DNA of 64,000 nucleotides, taken from the NCBI RefSeq assembly GCF_900090195.1, contig NZ_LT607803.1:496001-560000 (forward strand). The letters run 5' to 3'. A program made the position numbers and the translations under genes. Of the stretch, positions 33,753 to 42,209 are shown piece after piece. Within the stretch, counting starts at the first letter, position 1; every line of letters starts with the position of its first letter. A model generated the notes under the pieces. The model made no database searches, was not told the origin of the DNA, and saw only the letters and a list, made by a program, of their open reading frames with translations. This stretch comes from Variovorax sp. HW608 (GTDB taxonomy: Bacteria; Pseudomonadota; Gammaproteobacteria; Burkholderiales; Burkholderiaceae_C).

Positions 33753-35015
33753 CTACATCGCGCGAGCCAAAGCGCGCCAGGCGTCACTCAGCGCAGCCTG
33801 GTGTGTAGGATCGGCCAGCGCGATCAGGGCTTCCGCGCGCTGATGGACCGAAAGGCCGCGCAAGTGTGCCACACCATGTTCTGTAATGACCACATCGGCC
33901 AGGTGGCGGGGGATGGTGCACAGGGCGCGCGAGTTCAGCACGGGGACGATGCGCGAGACAGTACCCCGCCGCGCGATGGAAGGCAGGCAGACCACGAATC
34001 GGCCGCCCCGTGACAGGTTGGCGCCCAGCGCGAAGGCTGGTAGCCCTCCAGCGCCGGCCTGGATGACGCCGTCGGCCCGTTCGGCATTGATCTGGCCGAA
34101 CAAGTCCACTTCCACCGCGCTGTTCACCGCGACGAAGCGTTCTCGGGCGGCGATGACGTGCGGGGCGTGCGTCTGACGCACGTCCGTGAGCCAGAGTCCG
34201 TCGAGCGAACATGCGAAATCGTGGAATGCCTCGTCGCCGAGCACTGTGCCGGTGACGATGGGCGCGTCAGCCGCCAATGCCCCTTTTTCCCAAAGTGTGC
34301 GCGCGGCCGGGCCCAGCATGCCGCTGTGGATCTTCAGGCCCCGATGTGACGACAAGGCCGTTGCAGCGGCCATGGGTACCCCGCCGATGCCGAACTGAAG
34401 CGTGTCGCCATCACGCACCACATCAGTCAGGTGCGCCCCGATCGCGGCCTCCACTCGGCCCGCGGGTCTCTCGTGGAGTTCGAGAACAGGCGTGGCCGCC
34501 TCGACCCATCCGTCGAGTTCATTCATGTGCACCCGGAAGCTGCCCCTGGTGCGCGGCATGCGGGGGTTCAGGTGAGCCACGCGCCTCCTCGCGCGCGGCC
34601 AGACCAGCGGCAGGAAGTCGCTGCACAGGCCCGCGCTGCACCAACCATCACGGTCCGGCAGGGAGAGCTGCGCGATCGCGACGTCCACCGGCTCACAGCG
34701 TTGCAGATGCTGCGCGAGCGCCAGATAGTCCATGGGCATCAACTCCGCTCGCCCCTCCTGCAGTCCTTTTCGCAACCAGGGCGTCATGAAGAAGCCGGTC
34801 TGCCTGGCTTCGGGATGCACCCCGAGGTAGTCGATGGTGTCGATCCCGGGAAACTGAAGGCCCAGGAAAGTAACTCCCGCAGCGCGAGTCGGATCGCTGA
34901 TCAGCTCATCGCGCAGCAGGGCAGATTCGCTGCTCAAGCCGCTGACCCAGACGCGGTGGCCCGTCGTCAGAAAGTCTGTGAGGCGCTTCGTTGATGCATT
35001 GAATGACAATCTCAT
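33753..35015 (-). CDS. Acetyl-CoA hydrolase/CoA-transferase family I (4-hydroxybutyrate CoA-transferase-like)
   Basis: This 420-residue protein has LQFGIGGVPMAAATALSSH, the catalytic-Glu region VAVNSAVEVDLFGQINAE, IQAGAGGLPAFALGA, FVVCLPSIARRGTVSRIVP and VVITEHGVAHLRGLSVHQRA. These are diagnostic of the acetyl-CoA hydrolase/4-hydroxybutyrate CoA-transferase group, which moves CoA from acetyl-CoA to an acid through a glutamyl-CoA thioester. It converges with the BKACE gene nine bases away. The first ATG (35015) lies inside operator site G, so the mRNA may be nearly leaderless or the true start may be internal. It is divergent from the ligase at 35077. Confidence 0.88.
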   Translation of the reverse strand: MRLSFNASTKRLTDFLTTGHRVWVSGLSSESALLRDELISDPTRAAGVTFLGLQFPGIDTIDYLGVHPEARQTGFFMTPWLRKGLQEGRAELMPMDYLALAQHLQRCEPVDVAIAQLSLPDRDGWCSAGLCSDFLPLVWPRARRRVAHLNPRMPRTRGSFRVHMNELDGWVEAATPVLELHERPAGRVEAAIGAHLTDVVRDGDTLQFGIGGVPMAAATALSSHRGLKIHSGMLGPAARTLWEKGALAADAPIVTGTVLGDEAFHDFACSLDGLWLTDVRQTHAPHVIAARERFVAVNSAVEVDLFGQINAERADGVIQAGAGGLPAFALGANLSRGGRFVVCLPSIARRGTVSRIVPVLNSRALCTIPRHLADVVITEHGVAHLRGLSVHQRAEALIALADPTHQAALSDAWRALARAM

Positions 35016-35039
35016 ATCTATATGGTATGTTAGCAGACC
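35013..35039. promoter_or_regulatory. Operator-like site G overlapping a start codon
   Basis: CATATCTATATGG (35013-35025) is an imperfect palindrome, followed by TATGTTAGCAGACC (35026-35039), the recurrent half-site. It overlaps the ATG of the minus-strand CoA-transferase gene and lies 38 bases upstream of the plus-strand ligase start. Confidence 0.6.
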
Positions 35040-35076
35040 AATAAATCATCAACACATTGAGAAAGGCGGCATCTGC

Positions 35077-36657
35077 ATGGCTCGCTTGCAGCACTGGGCA
35101 TCCGTTCAGCCAGACAAGATCGCGGTCCAGATGGCCGATGGTCTCGCGCTGAGCTACAGGCAATTGCATGAGAAGGCCGAGGGAGTCGCCCGCTGGCTGG
35201 TGTCGCTCGGTCTCCCCGAGGGTGCTTGCATCGGCATCCTAATGGAGAACCGGCTCGAAACCTTCGAGCTGTGGTGGGGCGCGCGGCGCGCCGGCCTGTA
35301 CTACGTCCCGATCAGCACGCATCTGAAAGCGGCCGAAGTCGCCCACCTGCTGCGCGACAGCGGCACAAGCGTGCTCGTGACGAGTTCTGCCAACGCGGCC
35401 ACCGCGGCGGCAGCGACAGCCTTGCTGGACTCTTCCGCGCCTGTGCGGCGCATCGCACTTGATGGTGATGTGTCGGAGTTCGAGCACTATGCGAGCTCAG
35501 TCGGCGCGGATCTGCCCGACTGCACCCTGCAGGGGCGCAGCGTGGGGCGGGAGTTCATGTATTCGTCCGGCACGACCGGTCTGCCCAAAGGCATCAAGCG
35601 CGCACTGGTCCCCTATGAGCGGAGACTGGAACTGCCCGAGTTGGAAAAACAGTTGCGGCGGATGTTCCAGATCGATGCCGAAACCGTGTATCTCCACCCG
35701 TCTCCGCTCTACCACGCGACGGGCCGCTTCGTGGTCCGGGTCATCGAAACGGGAGGCAGCTGCGTCGTTCTGCCCAGCTTCAATGCGCAGGCCACGCTCG
35801 CCGCCATCGAGCGCCATCGGGTTACGCATGGCCACTGGGTGCCAACGATGTTCGTCCGCTTGTTGGCGCTGCCTCAATCGGTGCGCGAAGGCTATGACCT
35901 GTCGAGCCTGCGCGTGACACTCCATGCGGCTGCGCCCTGCGCGTTGCATGTCAAGCAGGCCATGATCGAGTGGTGGGGCCCGATCGTGCACGAATACTAC
36001 GGGGGCTCTGAAAACGTGGGCGTCACCTACATCGAAGCGGTGGACTGGCTGAGCCATCGCGGATCGGTGGGCCGTCCGATCACCGGGCAGGTCCACATCA
36101 CGGCGGAAGATGATCCCTTGCGCGAACTGCCTGCTGGAGAGATCGGCACGATCTATTTCAGCGGCGGCCTGAACTTCGAGTACCACGGCGATTCGGCCAA
36201 GGCGCTGAGCGCATTCAACGACAAGGGCTGGGGCACCTATGGTGACCTGGGGCACGTGGACAGCGAAGGCTATCTCTACATTTCGGATCGCCGAACGGAC
36301 CTGATCATCTCAGGTGGCGTGAATATTTATCCCCGAGAGGTAGAGGCCGTATTGCTCGATCACGAAATTGTGGGTGACGTGGCTGTGATCGGGGTGCCGA
36401 ACAGCGAATACGGCCAGGAAGTCAAGGCCGTCGTGGAACTCAAGGCTGGCAAGCACGCGACCGAGGTGCTGGGCGCCCAACTGATCGATTGGTGCACCGG
36501 CCGTCTTTCGCGCATCAAATGCCCGAGATCGGTGGATTTTGTGGATGCGTTACCACGCAACGAGAACGGAAAGTTGCTCAAGCGGGTACTGCGCGAGCAG
36601 TATGCCGACCGCGCTGTAGGCGACCCCCACCAAGAGTCAAAGGCCCTTGCTTCATAG
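35077..36657 (+). CDS. AMP-dependent acyl-CoA synthetase (ligase)
   Basis: This 526-residue ANL ligase has MYSSGTTGLPKGIKRAL, HEYYGGSENVGVTYI, YGDLGHVDSEGYLYISD, RTDLIISGGVNIYPREVE and the Lys in PRNENGKLLKRVLREQ. It is the closest paralogue of the ligase at 31156 (shared HWVPTMFVRLLALPQ-type and HAAAPC...VKQAMIEWWGP blocks). The ATG at 35077 has GAAAGG (35061-35066) upstream; the open frame continues 5' through operator site G and is not counted. The gene ends next to a transposase remnant that marks the edge of the catabolic region. Confidence 0.92.
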   Translation: MARLQHWASVQPDKIAVQMADGLALSYRQLHEKAEGVARWLVSLGLPEGACIGILMENRLETFELWWGARRAGLYYVPISTHLKAAEVAHLLRDSGTSVLVTSSANAATAAAATALLDSSAPVRRIALDGDVSEFEHYASSVGADLPDCTLQGRSVGREFMYSSGTTGLPKGIKRALVPYERRLELPELEKQLRRMFQIDAETVYLHPSPLYHATGRFVVRVIETGGSCVVLPSFNAQATLAAIERHRVTHGHWVPTMFVRLLALPQSVREGYDLSSLRVTLHAAAPCALHVKQAMIEWWGPIVHEYYGGSENVGVTYIEAVDWLSHRGSVGRPITGQVHITAEDDPLRELPAGEIGTIYFSGGLNFEYHGDSAKALSAFNDKGWGTYGDLGHVDSEGYLYISDRRTDLIISGGVNIYPREVEAVLLDHEIVGDVAVIGVPNSEYGQEVKAVVELKAGKHATEVLGAQLIDWCTGRLSRIKCPRSVDFVDALPRNENGKLLKRVLREQYADRAVGDPHQESKALAS

Positions 36658-36662
36658 AGCGG

Positions 36663-37030
36663 CTAACAAAACGGCGCCAGGGTTCTCAAGCAGATGACGC
36701 AGCAAGCCAGAGAAAGCAAGCCGATATGATTGTCGATGCGACGCTCAAAGCGAGTACGCAGCTTGCCGAATGCGGCCAGCCACGAGTGCGTGCGCTCGAC
36801 CACCCAGCGGTGGTGTCCGAGCCAATCATTGCGTTCGATGCCCTTGCGTGCGATGCGATTCATGATGCCCCGGCGCCCGAGGTGTGCACGGCATCGCGTG
36901 TAGTCGTAACCCTTGTCCGCATGCAGTTTCCCGGGCCAGCGACGCGGTCTTCCCCGCAGGCCGCCCACCGCTGGCAGGGCATCAACCAGCTCATCGAAGA
37001 CCACCGAATCGTGTCGATTGGCGCCAGTGA
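36663..37030 (-). pseudogene. IS5-family transposase remnant (C-terminal part)
   Basis: On the minus strand about 120 residues match the end of IS427-group IS5 transposases: VTGANRHDSVVFDELVDALP, GRPRRWPGKLHADKGYDYTR, RRGIMNRIARKGIE, HRWVVERTHSWLAAFGKLRT and HIGLLSLACCVICLR. The first two thirds of the gene are missing. It is cut near 37030, where an IS630-family fragment on the other strand begins. AGCGGCTAACAAAACGGCGCC at its outer edge (36659 on) may be the old terminal repeat. Confidence 0.8.
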
Positions 37031-37323
37031 CACAGAAGCACCCCGAGGTGCAGGCGTGGCTGGCCAAGCACCCGCGCTTCGTCATGCACTTCACCCCCAC
37101 CAGCGCATCGTGGCTCAACATGGTCGAGCGCTTCTTCCGCGGCATCTCGGAGAACCGCGTTCGGCGCGACGGCTTCACCAGCGTGCCCGAGCTGGAACTG
37201 GCCATCGATCTGTACGTGGCCCAGCACAACGCCAACCCCAAACCCTTCATCTGGACCGCCCGCGCGACCGACATCCTGGCCAAGGTCACGCGAGCAAGGG
37301 CAGCACTCGCGCGGGCCAAATGA
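37031..37323 (+). pseudogene. IS630-family transposase remnant (C-terminal part)
   Basis: The plus strand encodes KHPEVQAWLAKHPRFVMHF, TPTSASWLNMVERFFRGIS, TSVPELELAIDLYVAQHN and NPKPFIWTARATDILAKV, the last 95 or so residues of an IS630 (DDE_3) transposase with its final catalytic Glu in MVERFF. The N-terminal part and left end are absent. It is fused tail to tail with the IS5 fragment at 36663-37030, and the open frame crosses the junction by chance. Confidence 0.82.
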
Positions 37324-37592
37324 TAAGTACATATTTGAGTGGCGCACTACTCTAGCCAAGAGCGCAGTACATTCAGCAATGAAGACCATCCCATGATCCC
37401 GACCACGGAAATGGTTGGATGCCATCCTCACTCGCGAACGTCGGGTGCTGCTTTTCTTCGAAGGCTTCAGGGTCACCTTCTTCGAACCCAGCGACGGCGC
37501 CACGCTTTGTCCGCAGAAAATCGCAAACGTGGTGCGAGCCGCGCTCTCCGATTTCCCAAGGGCAGTCTCACAATCACCGGAACTTTTTAGCA

Positions 37593-38642
37593 ATGGCTGT
37601 CCAGCACGAGCCAGTCATCCCATTTGCGCATCCGGTCTACGTCCGGCGTGTCATGGACTGCTTGAATAGTCTCGGGGTGCGACCATCTGCCGCGCTTTCG
37701 AACGCAGGCTTGACTTGGCAGGACCTTTTCGACAGTCGGCGCATGGTTGGCTTCTCGATATTCCGTAGATTCGTTGCATACGGGATCCAGTCGACTGGTG
37801 AACCCGCACTGGGCTTGATGGCTGGGTCGATGCTCCAGCCATATCACACGCCTGTCGGAATCGGGGCAGTGACAGGAAAAACGCTGGGTCAAGGACTCGA
37901 ATTCTTGAGCCAGCACGCCAGCCTGATATTCGGGAGTTTTCGGTTCCGGTTAGAAAACGGATCTCGGTGGAGCACTCTCGAAGTAAAGCCTTTGCGCCAC
38001 TTGTGTGAGACACACATCTTTGTCATACAGTCCATCGTCGGGTCGCATTGTCGGCTTCTGGAGGCGATGCTCGGGCGCCCTGCGGACGAACTCGTCGTAG
38101 GACTCCCTTACCCTCGCCCCCCTGGCGATGGTGGGCACTGTTTGCGATACGTCCGGAAGGTGGAGTTTGACGGGGACTGCCTGAGACTTCAAATGCCCGT
38201 GGAACTGCTACGGCTGCCTTGCGCTTCCGAGGATGCGGAGGTCTTTGCTGAGGCCTCGAAGGTCTGTGAAAGAGTGGACGCGGAGTTGCAAGACGGTGCA
38301 TTTGTCCAACGTGTTCGGCGCTTTCTCCTCCAGCGGCTGGTGAGCAATCCGGGCGCGAGCGAACTGGCCTCGGATCTGGGAATCTCAGCTCGGACGCTGG
38401 TGAGAAGGCTTGCAGAGGCTGGAGTTTCGTACGCCGACATCAAGGAAGACCTGCGAAAGACCCACGCAACCTGGTATCTCCAACACACCGAGTTGTCGAT
38501 CGAGGAAATAGCTTCGCAACTCGGGTATTCAGATCCACACAACTTCGGGCGCAAGTTCAAACATTGGTACCGAGTGGCTCCGAGCAAGATGCGCCGGTCT
38601 CTGAGAATGGAACTCCACGATTGCCCTCCGACTGCCTTGTAG
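37593..38642 (+). CDS. AraC family transcriptional regulator
   Basis: This 349-residue protein has an N-terminal ligand-binding domain of the arabinose-binding type used by OruR/ArgR-like regulators (GVRPSAALSNAGLTWQDLFD near the start). Two C-terminal helix-turn-helix motifs follow: NPGASELASDLGISARTLVRRLA near 270 and LSIEEIASQLGYSDPHNFGR near 315, then FKHWYRVAPSKMRR. The ATG at 37593 is chosen because upstream residues of the open frame resemble nothing and cross the IS-scarred 37324-37592 gap, in which I see no gene. No Shine-Dalgarno is obvious. Its target may be the porin side of the region, but no operator is apparent. Confidence 0.88.
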   Translation: MAVQHEPVIPFAHPVYVRRVMDCLNSLGVRPSAALSNAGLTWQDLFDSRRMVGFSIFRRFVAYGIQSTGEPALGLMAGSMLQPYHTPVGIGAVTGKTLGQGLEFLSQHASLIFGSFRFRLENGSRWSTLEVKPLRHLCETHIFVIQSIVGSHCRLLEAMLGRPADELVVGLPYPRPPGDGGHCLRYVRKVEFDGDCLRLQMPVELLRLPCASEDAEVFAEASKVCERVDAELQDGAFVQRVRRFLLQRLVSNPGASELASDLGISARTLVRRLAEAGVSYADIKEDLRKTHATWYLQHTELSIEEIASQLGYSDPHNFGRKFKHWYRVAPSKMRRSLRMELHDCPPTAL

Positions 38643-38839
38643 TTGTTGCACAACGGGGGCCTTTTCCTGTGGCGTGAATCTACACAGTTATGGACTGACT
38701 TTGCTCAAGTCACTCTGTCTCTAACAGATTGAGCTGATGGAATGATGACAACTTCCTACGAGGGGAGTTGGCCCAGGTCTAGTGGGTGCACAGAAGTGCC
38801 AGTCACGGTGGGCCCTTCGCACCGGAGCCCTATGTTTAA

Positions 38840-38855
38840 GGCAACGCTGAAAAAG
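38840..38855. repeat. Left terminal inverted repeat of the IS5-family element
   Basis: GGCAACGCTGAAAAAG pairs with CTTGTTCAGCGTTGCC at the right end, one mismatch in 16. It is preceded by the target duplication TTAA. Confidence 0.8.
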
Positions 38856-38896
38856 TCCACGTCCTCCGCGATCCTCCAATGTGCGTTGACTTCCCT

Positions 38897-39871
38897 ATGA
38901 AGCAGCAGACTCTGGCCGTGGCGGCCGATCAGAACACGCAGTACGAGCAGTACCGCAGGCCGACGCGGCGCGATGCGTTCCTGGCGACCATGGAGCAGAT
39001 CGTGCCGTGGTCGCATTTGTGCGAAGTCATCGAGCCTCACTATCCGAAGGCCGGCAACGGTCGTCCGCCCGTGGGTCTGGAGCGCATGCTGCGCATGTAC
39101 TTCGTGCAACAGTGGTTCAACCTGGCCGACGCCGCGTGTGAGGACGCGTTGCTCGACAGTACGGCGCTGAGGCGGTTCGTCGGCATCGACCTGGGCCGCG
39201 AGCGTGTGCCGGACGCCACCACGCTGTTGAAGTTTCGTCGCCTGCTGGAGAAGAACAAGTTGGGTGAGGCCTTGTTCGCGAAGGTTGGCGAGGTACTTCG
39301 GGCCCGAGGACTGAAGGTGGGCGTAGGCACGATCGTGGACGCCACGATCATTGGCGCGCCCAGTTCCACCAAGAACAAGGACGGCAAGCGCGACCCGGAG
39401 ATGCACCAGACGCGCAAGGGTCGGCAGTATTTCTTCGGCATGAAATTGCACATCGGCGTGGACAGCCAGACCGGCTTGGCGCACAGCGCTGTGGTCACGG
39501 CGGCCAATGTGCACGACAAGCACCCGCTGCCCGATCTGCTGCACGGCCACGAGCAGCGGGTCTGGGGCGACAGCGCCTACTCCTCGCAGCAGGCGTTGAT
39601 CCGCTCGAAGGCACCGCACGCGGCCGACTGGACCAACCAGAAAGTGCGCAAGGGCAGTGCGACCGAGGACCTCGAACGCTTGGTCAACCGAATCAAGTCC
39701 AAGGTACGGGCTCGGGTCGAACATGTCTTTGCGGTGATCAAGCGGCTGTGGCGATTCGAAAAGGTTCGCTACCGCGGTTTGGCCAAAAACGCCACGCGAT
39801 CCTTCGTCGCGCTGGGGCTGGCCAACATCTATCTCGCGCGCGGGGTACTGTATGAAAACGTCCGCCCATGA
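38897..39871 (+). CDS. IS5-family transposase (IS5 group)
   Basis: This 324-residue DDE transposase has RRDAFLATMEQIVPWSHLCE, then HYPKAGNGRPPVGLERMLRM and TLLKFRRLLEKNKLGE. The first Asp of the triad is in GTIVDATIIGAPSSTKN, the second in VWGDSAYSSQ, and the C-terminal block is RVEHVFAVIKRLWRFEKVRY with the final Glu. The reading frame is intact and of normal length, so the element may still be active. The ATG at 38897 is preferred over a GTG-like opening at 38879 because the protein then starts as in relatives. Confidence 0.93.
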   Translation: MKQQTLAVAADQNTQYEQYRRPTRRDAFLATMEQIVPWSHLCEVIEPHYPKAGNGRPPVGLERMLRMYFVQQWFNLADAACEDALLDSTALRRFVGIDLGRERVPDATTLLKFRRLLEKNKLGEALFAKVGEVLRARGLKVGVGTIVDATIIGAPSSTKNKDGKRDPEMHQTRKGRQYFFGMKLHIGVDSQTGLAHSAVVTAANVHDKHPLPDLLHGHEQRVWGDSAYSSQQALIRSKAPHAADWTNQKVRKGSATEDLERLVNRIKSKVRARVEHVFAVIKRLWRFEKVRYRGLAKNATRSFVALGLANIYLARGVLYENVRP

Positions 39872-40020
39872 GGGCTGCAATGCGAGCCAATGGCTCGCCG
39901 CGCGGCCTGCAACCGGTCACCATGCGAAGCAATGTGCTCGGAACTCGCCTTGCCGCGCAGAAATTGGACGTCAATTCACGCTCGCGAACGAAGCGACTAC
40001 TGGATGGGGAAGTCCAGGAT

Positions 40021-40036
40021 CTTGTTCAGCGTTGCC
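40021..40036. repeat. Right terminal inverted repeat of the IS5-family element
   Basis: CTTGTTCAGCGTTGCC is the inverted partner of the left repeat and is followed by TTAA, the second copy of the target duplication. Confidence 0.8.
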
Positions 40037-40057
40037 TTAACCTTGGAGAAACCTGCA

Positions 40058-41368
40058 ATGAAAAAATCTCTAGTTTCCCTTGCTGCTCTGGCTGTCGCCG
40101 GCGTTGCTTCGGCCCAGTCGTCCGTGACGCTGTTCGGCGTGGTCGACGCTACCGTCGAAGGCTATTCGAACAAGTCGGAAAACATCTACGGTCAAAGCGT
40201 CAAGGGCACGAAGAACACGCTGACGAGCTCGGGCTACAACAGCAGCCGTCTGGGCTTCCGTGGCACGGAAGACCTCGGTGGCGGTCTGGCTGCCAGCTTC
40301 TGGCTCGAAGCCGGCATCGGCAACGAAGCCGGCACCACCGGTGGCAACGTCTCGAATACGGGCGGGGTGACTGGCCTCTTCAACCGTCGTTCGACCGTGA
40401 GCCTCTCCGGCGCATTCGGTGAAGTCCGCCTCGGCCGAGACTATGTCCCGACCTTCTGGAACGACACCGTGTTCGATCCGTTCGGCAGCAATGGCGTTGG
40501 TGCCAGCCTGATCTTGACGGCCAACGGCTTCGGTCCTGGCTCGCCAACGGGCTTTACCGCGAACAACATGTATGTTCGCGCCAGCAATTCGGTCGGCTAC
40601 TTCCTGCCCCCGAACCTGGGCGGCTTCTACGGCCAGGTCATGTACGCCTTCAACGGCGCAACGAAGTATGACAACTCGGCTCTGACGCCTGACATTGCCA
40701 ACACCCAGCGCGCTGGCCGTTACATCGGTGGCCGCGGCGGCTACGCCAACGGCCCGCTGGACGTTGCTGCTGCCTACGGCGAAGCCACGATCGCGGACAA
40801 CTTCTTTGCTGGCACGACCAGCGTGCTGAAGTCCTGGAACATCGGCGCTTCGTATGACTTCGGCGTCGTCAAGCTCTTCGGCGAGTACTCGCAAGCCAAG
40901 AACAGGACCGACTACTCGAACCCGCTGGCCATCACCAACGTGTTCGCGTTCACCGATCCGGGTGCCAAGGGTTGGCTCATCGGCGCAACCGTGCCGGTCG
41001 GTCCTGGCCTGATCCGCGCTTCGTACTCGGGCGTCAAGTACAGCGACCTGCCTGTCACCACCGCCCAGCTGGCTCAGATCAACCAGGTGTTCGGCCTGAA
41101 GGATCCGAAGGCTGACAAGTTCGCTCTCGGCTACGTGCACAACCTGTCGAAGCGCACCGCCCTGTACGCAACCGTTGCCTACGTGAACAACAAGGACAAC
41201 TCGCTGTACTCGGCAGTCGGCTCGCCTGGCGTTGGCCTGGCAACCGCTGGTTCGTTCTACGCGGCATCGGGCACGACCGCCAACAACGCTCTGGCCCAAG
41301 CTGCGATCGGTGCAACGCACCCGACCAGCTCGCTCGGCTACGACTTGGGTATCAGGCACGCATTCTGA
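40058..41368 (+). CDS. Gram-negative porin (Omp32/OmpC-like, Burkholderiales type)
   Basis: This 436-residue outer-membrane protein has a signal peptide MKKSLVSLAALAVAGVASA, cut before QSSVTLFGVVDATVEGY. The beta-strand pattern includes SSRLGFRGTEDLGGGLAASF, the eyelet loop RLGRDYVPTFWNDTVFDPFG, and a terminal SLGYDLGIRHAF ending in Phe for BAM recognition. It is somewhat longer than the usual 340-380 residues. TTGGAGAAACC (40043-40053) is its ribosome site. The complete IS5-family element ends only 21 bases upstream, so the native promoter has been moved about 1.2 kb away. Expression may now depend on the IS. Confidence 0.93.
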   Translation: MKKSLVSLAALAVAGVASAQSSVTLFGVVDATVEGYSNKSENIYGQSVKGTKNTLTSSGYNSSRLGFRGTEDLGGGLAASFWLEAGIGNEAGTTGGNVSNTGGVTGLFNRRSTVSLSGAFGEVRLGRDYVPTFWNDTVFDPFGSNGVGASLILTANGFGPGSPTGFTANNMYVRASNSVGYFLPPNLGGFYGQVMYAFNGATKYDNSALTPDIANTQRAGRYIGGRGGYANGPLDVAAAYGEATIADNFFAGTTSVLKSWNIGASYDFGVVKLFGEYSQAKNRTDYSNPLAITNVFAFTDPGAKGWLIGATVPVGPGLIRASYSGVKYSDLPVTTAQLAQINQVFGLKDPKADKFALGYVHNLSKRTALYATVAYVNNKDNSLYSAVGSPGVGLATAGSFYAASGTTANNALAQAAIGATHPTSSLGYDLGIRHAF

Positions 41369-41391
41369 TTTTCGTCAGCTAGCCCTGGGCT

Positions 41392-41409
41392 GCCCGGCTA
41401 ACGCCGGGC
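41392..41409. terminator. Possible terminator hairpin after the porin gene
   Basis: GCCCGGC and GCCGGGC form a perfect seven-base stem with loop TAAC, 23 bases after the porin stop. The following bases are GC-rich, not a T-run, so intrinsic termination is uncertain. Confidence 0.45.
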
Positions 41410-41494
41410 GCCGGGCGATTCTGCATCCGTTCGAGATTTACCTGTCGGGTTCCATATCCGAGGCAGTCTGGTACCCGAGGGGTTGTCTGAGCAA

Positions 41495-41818
41495 ATGAAC
41501 GAGCCGAGACGATCAATGTCGAGCAAAACGTCGCTTATGCATCGTGCGAGTGTTGTCGACTTAAACGACTTGCGCGTGTTCGCCTATGTCGCCTCTCTAT
41601 CAAGCTTCTCCCTCGCCGCGGATGCTCTCAAGATCCACAAATCAAGCGTCAGCCGCAGCGTTTTGCGACTGGAAATGGTTCTCCAGACGCCGCTAATTGA
41701 AAGAACGACTCGCAGAGTTGAATTGACGAGCCGCGGTAAGACACTGAAGCGTCATACGGTCGAAATCCTATCGCGCGTGGAAGATACCCTTGTGACGATC
41801 AAGAGTATGAGCATCTGA
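41495..41818 (+). pseudogene. LysR family regulator, truncated after the DNA-binding domain
   Basis: About 107 residues remain: LNDLRVFAYVASLSSFSLAA, DALKIHKSSVSRSVLRLEMV and LIERTTRRVELTSRGKTLKR, a complete LysR winged HTH. A stop follows just after the linker helix (41816-41818), and no effector-domain sequence continues in any frame. Normal LysR proteins are near 300 residues. It lies between the porin and a stretch of gene fragments, so decay is the simplest reading, though a free HTH protein could still bind DNA. The start could also be ATG 41516. Confidence 0.7.
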
Positions 41819-42008
41819 CGGTCGCGGAAGTCTAGAGCTGCACAGGCTGGCCAAGATGGAGGTTCGCACGAGCCGCAGTGCCACGGCGTTGATCGGCCAG
41901 CACGCCCTCAATCAATGTTTTGAGCTGGTAGAGCGGCAAGCTCCTCGCGCCATCGAGGGGATTCATCAGTAGGGTGGTGCCGTGCAGGCTCACTCTCGTC
42001 TTCCTTCG

Positions 42009-42092
42009 GTGGCCACGTTGCCTGTGATCGCGCTGGTCGTGGGCATCGGCGTGGACTTCGCGCTCAAGCCGCTCAGCATCCAACTCGCGCGT
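42009..42092 (+). pseudogene. RND/MMPL-type permease fragment
   Basis: VATLPVIALVVGIGVDFALK followed by PLSIQLARQ matches the conserved fourth-helix GxGxD region of RND-superfamily (MMPL-like) permeases. Only about 28 residues survive, joined in frame to an IS630 fragment. The preceding bases 41819-42008 hold nothing I recognise. Confidence 0.5.
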
Positions 42093-42206
42093 CAGTACAG
42101 TTCACGACTGAACCAGATCGAGCGGTGGTTCGCGCTGGTCACCGAGTGCGCCATTCGGCGCAACTCGATCACCAGGGTGTGCGAACTCAAGCAGCAGATC
42201 GAATGG
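42093..42206 (+). pseudogene. IS630-type transposase fragment
   Basis: QYSSRLNQIERWFALVTECA followed by IRRNSITRVCELKQQIE matches the C-terminal region of IS630-family transposases (usual form SSWLNQVERWFALIT). It is about 38 residues long, without the start or end of the gene, and lies in frame between RND and metallo-hydrolase fragments. Confidence 0.6.
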
Positions 42207-42209
42207 GGC

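Larger units (their letters stand above)
38840..40036 (+). mobile_element. Complete IS5-family insertion sequence
   Basis: The element is 1197 bases with near-perfect terminal inverted repeats (38840-38855 and 40021-40036, 15 of 16 bases paired) and one intact transposase gene. It is flanked on both sides by TTAA (38836-38839 and 40037-40040), a four-base target duplication of the YTAR type preferred by IS5-group elements. The intact ends and duplication point to a recent insertion. It lies 21 bases upstream of the porin ATG. Confidence 0.85.

Noticed and set aside
37339..37592. Short frames between the IS630 remnant and the AraC gene (for example FFEGFRVTFFEPSDGAT)
   Set aside because: Composition is plausible but too short, without a start signal or a family I recognise; it could be a gene fragment, but I cannot support one.
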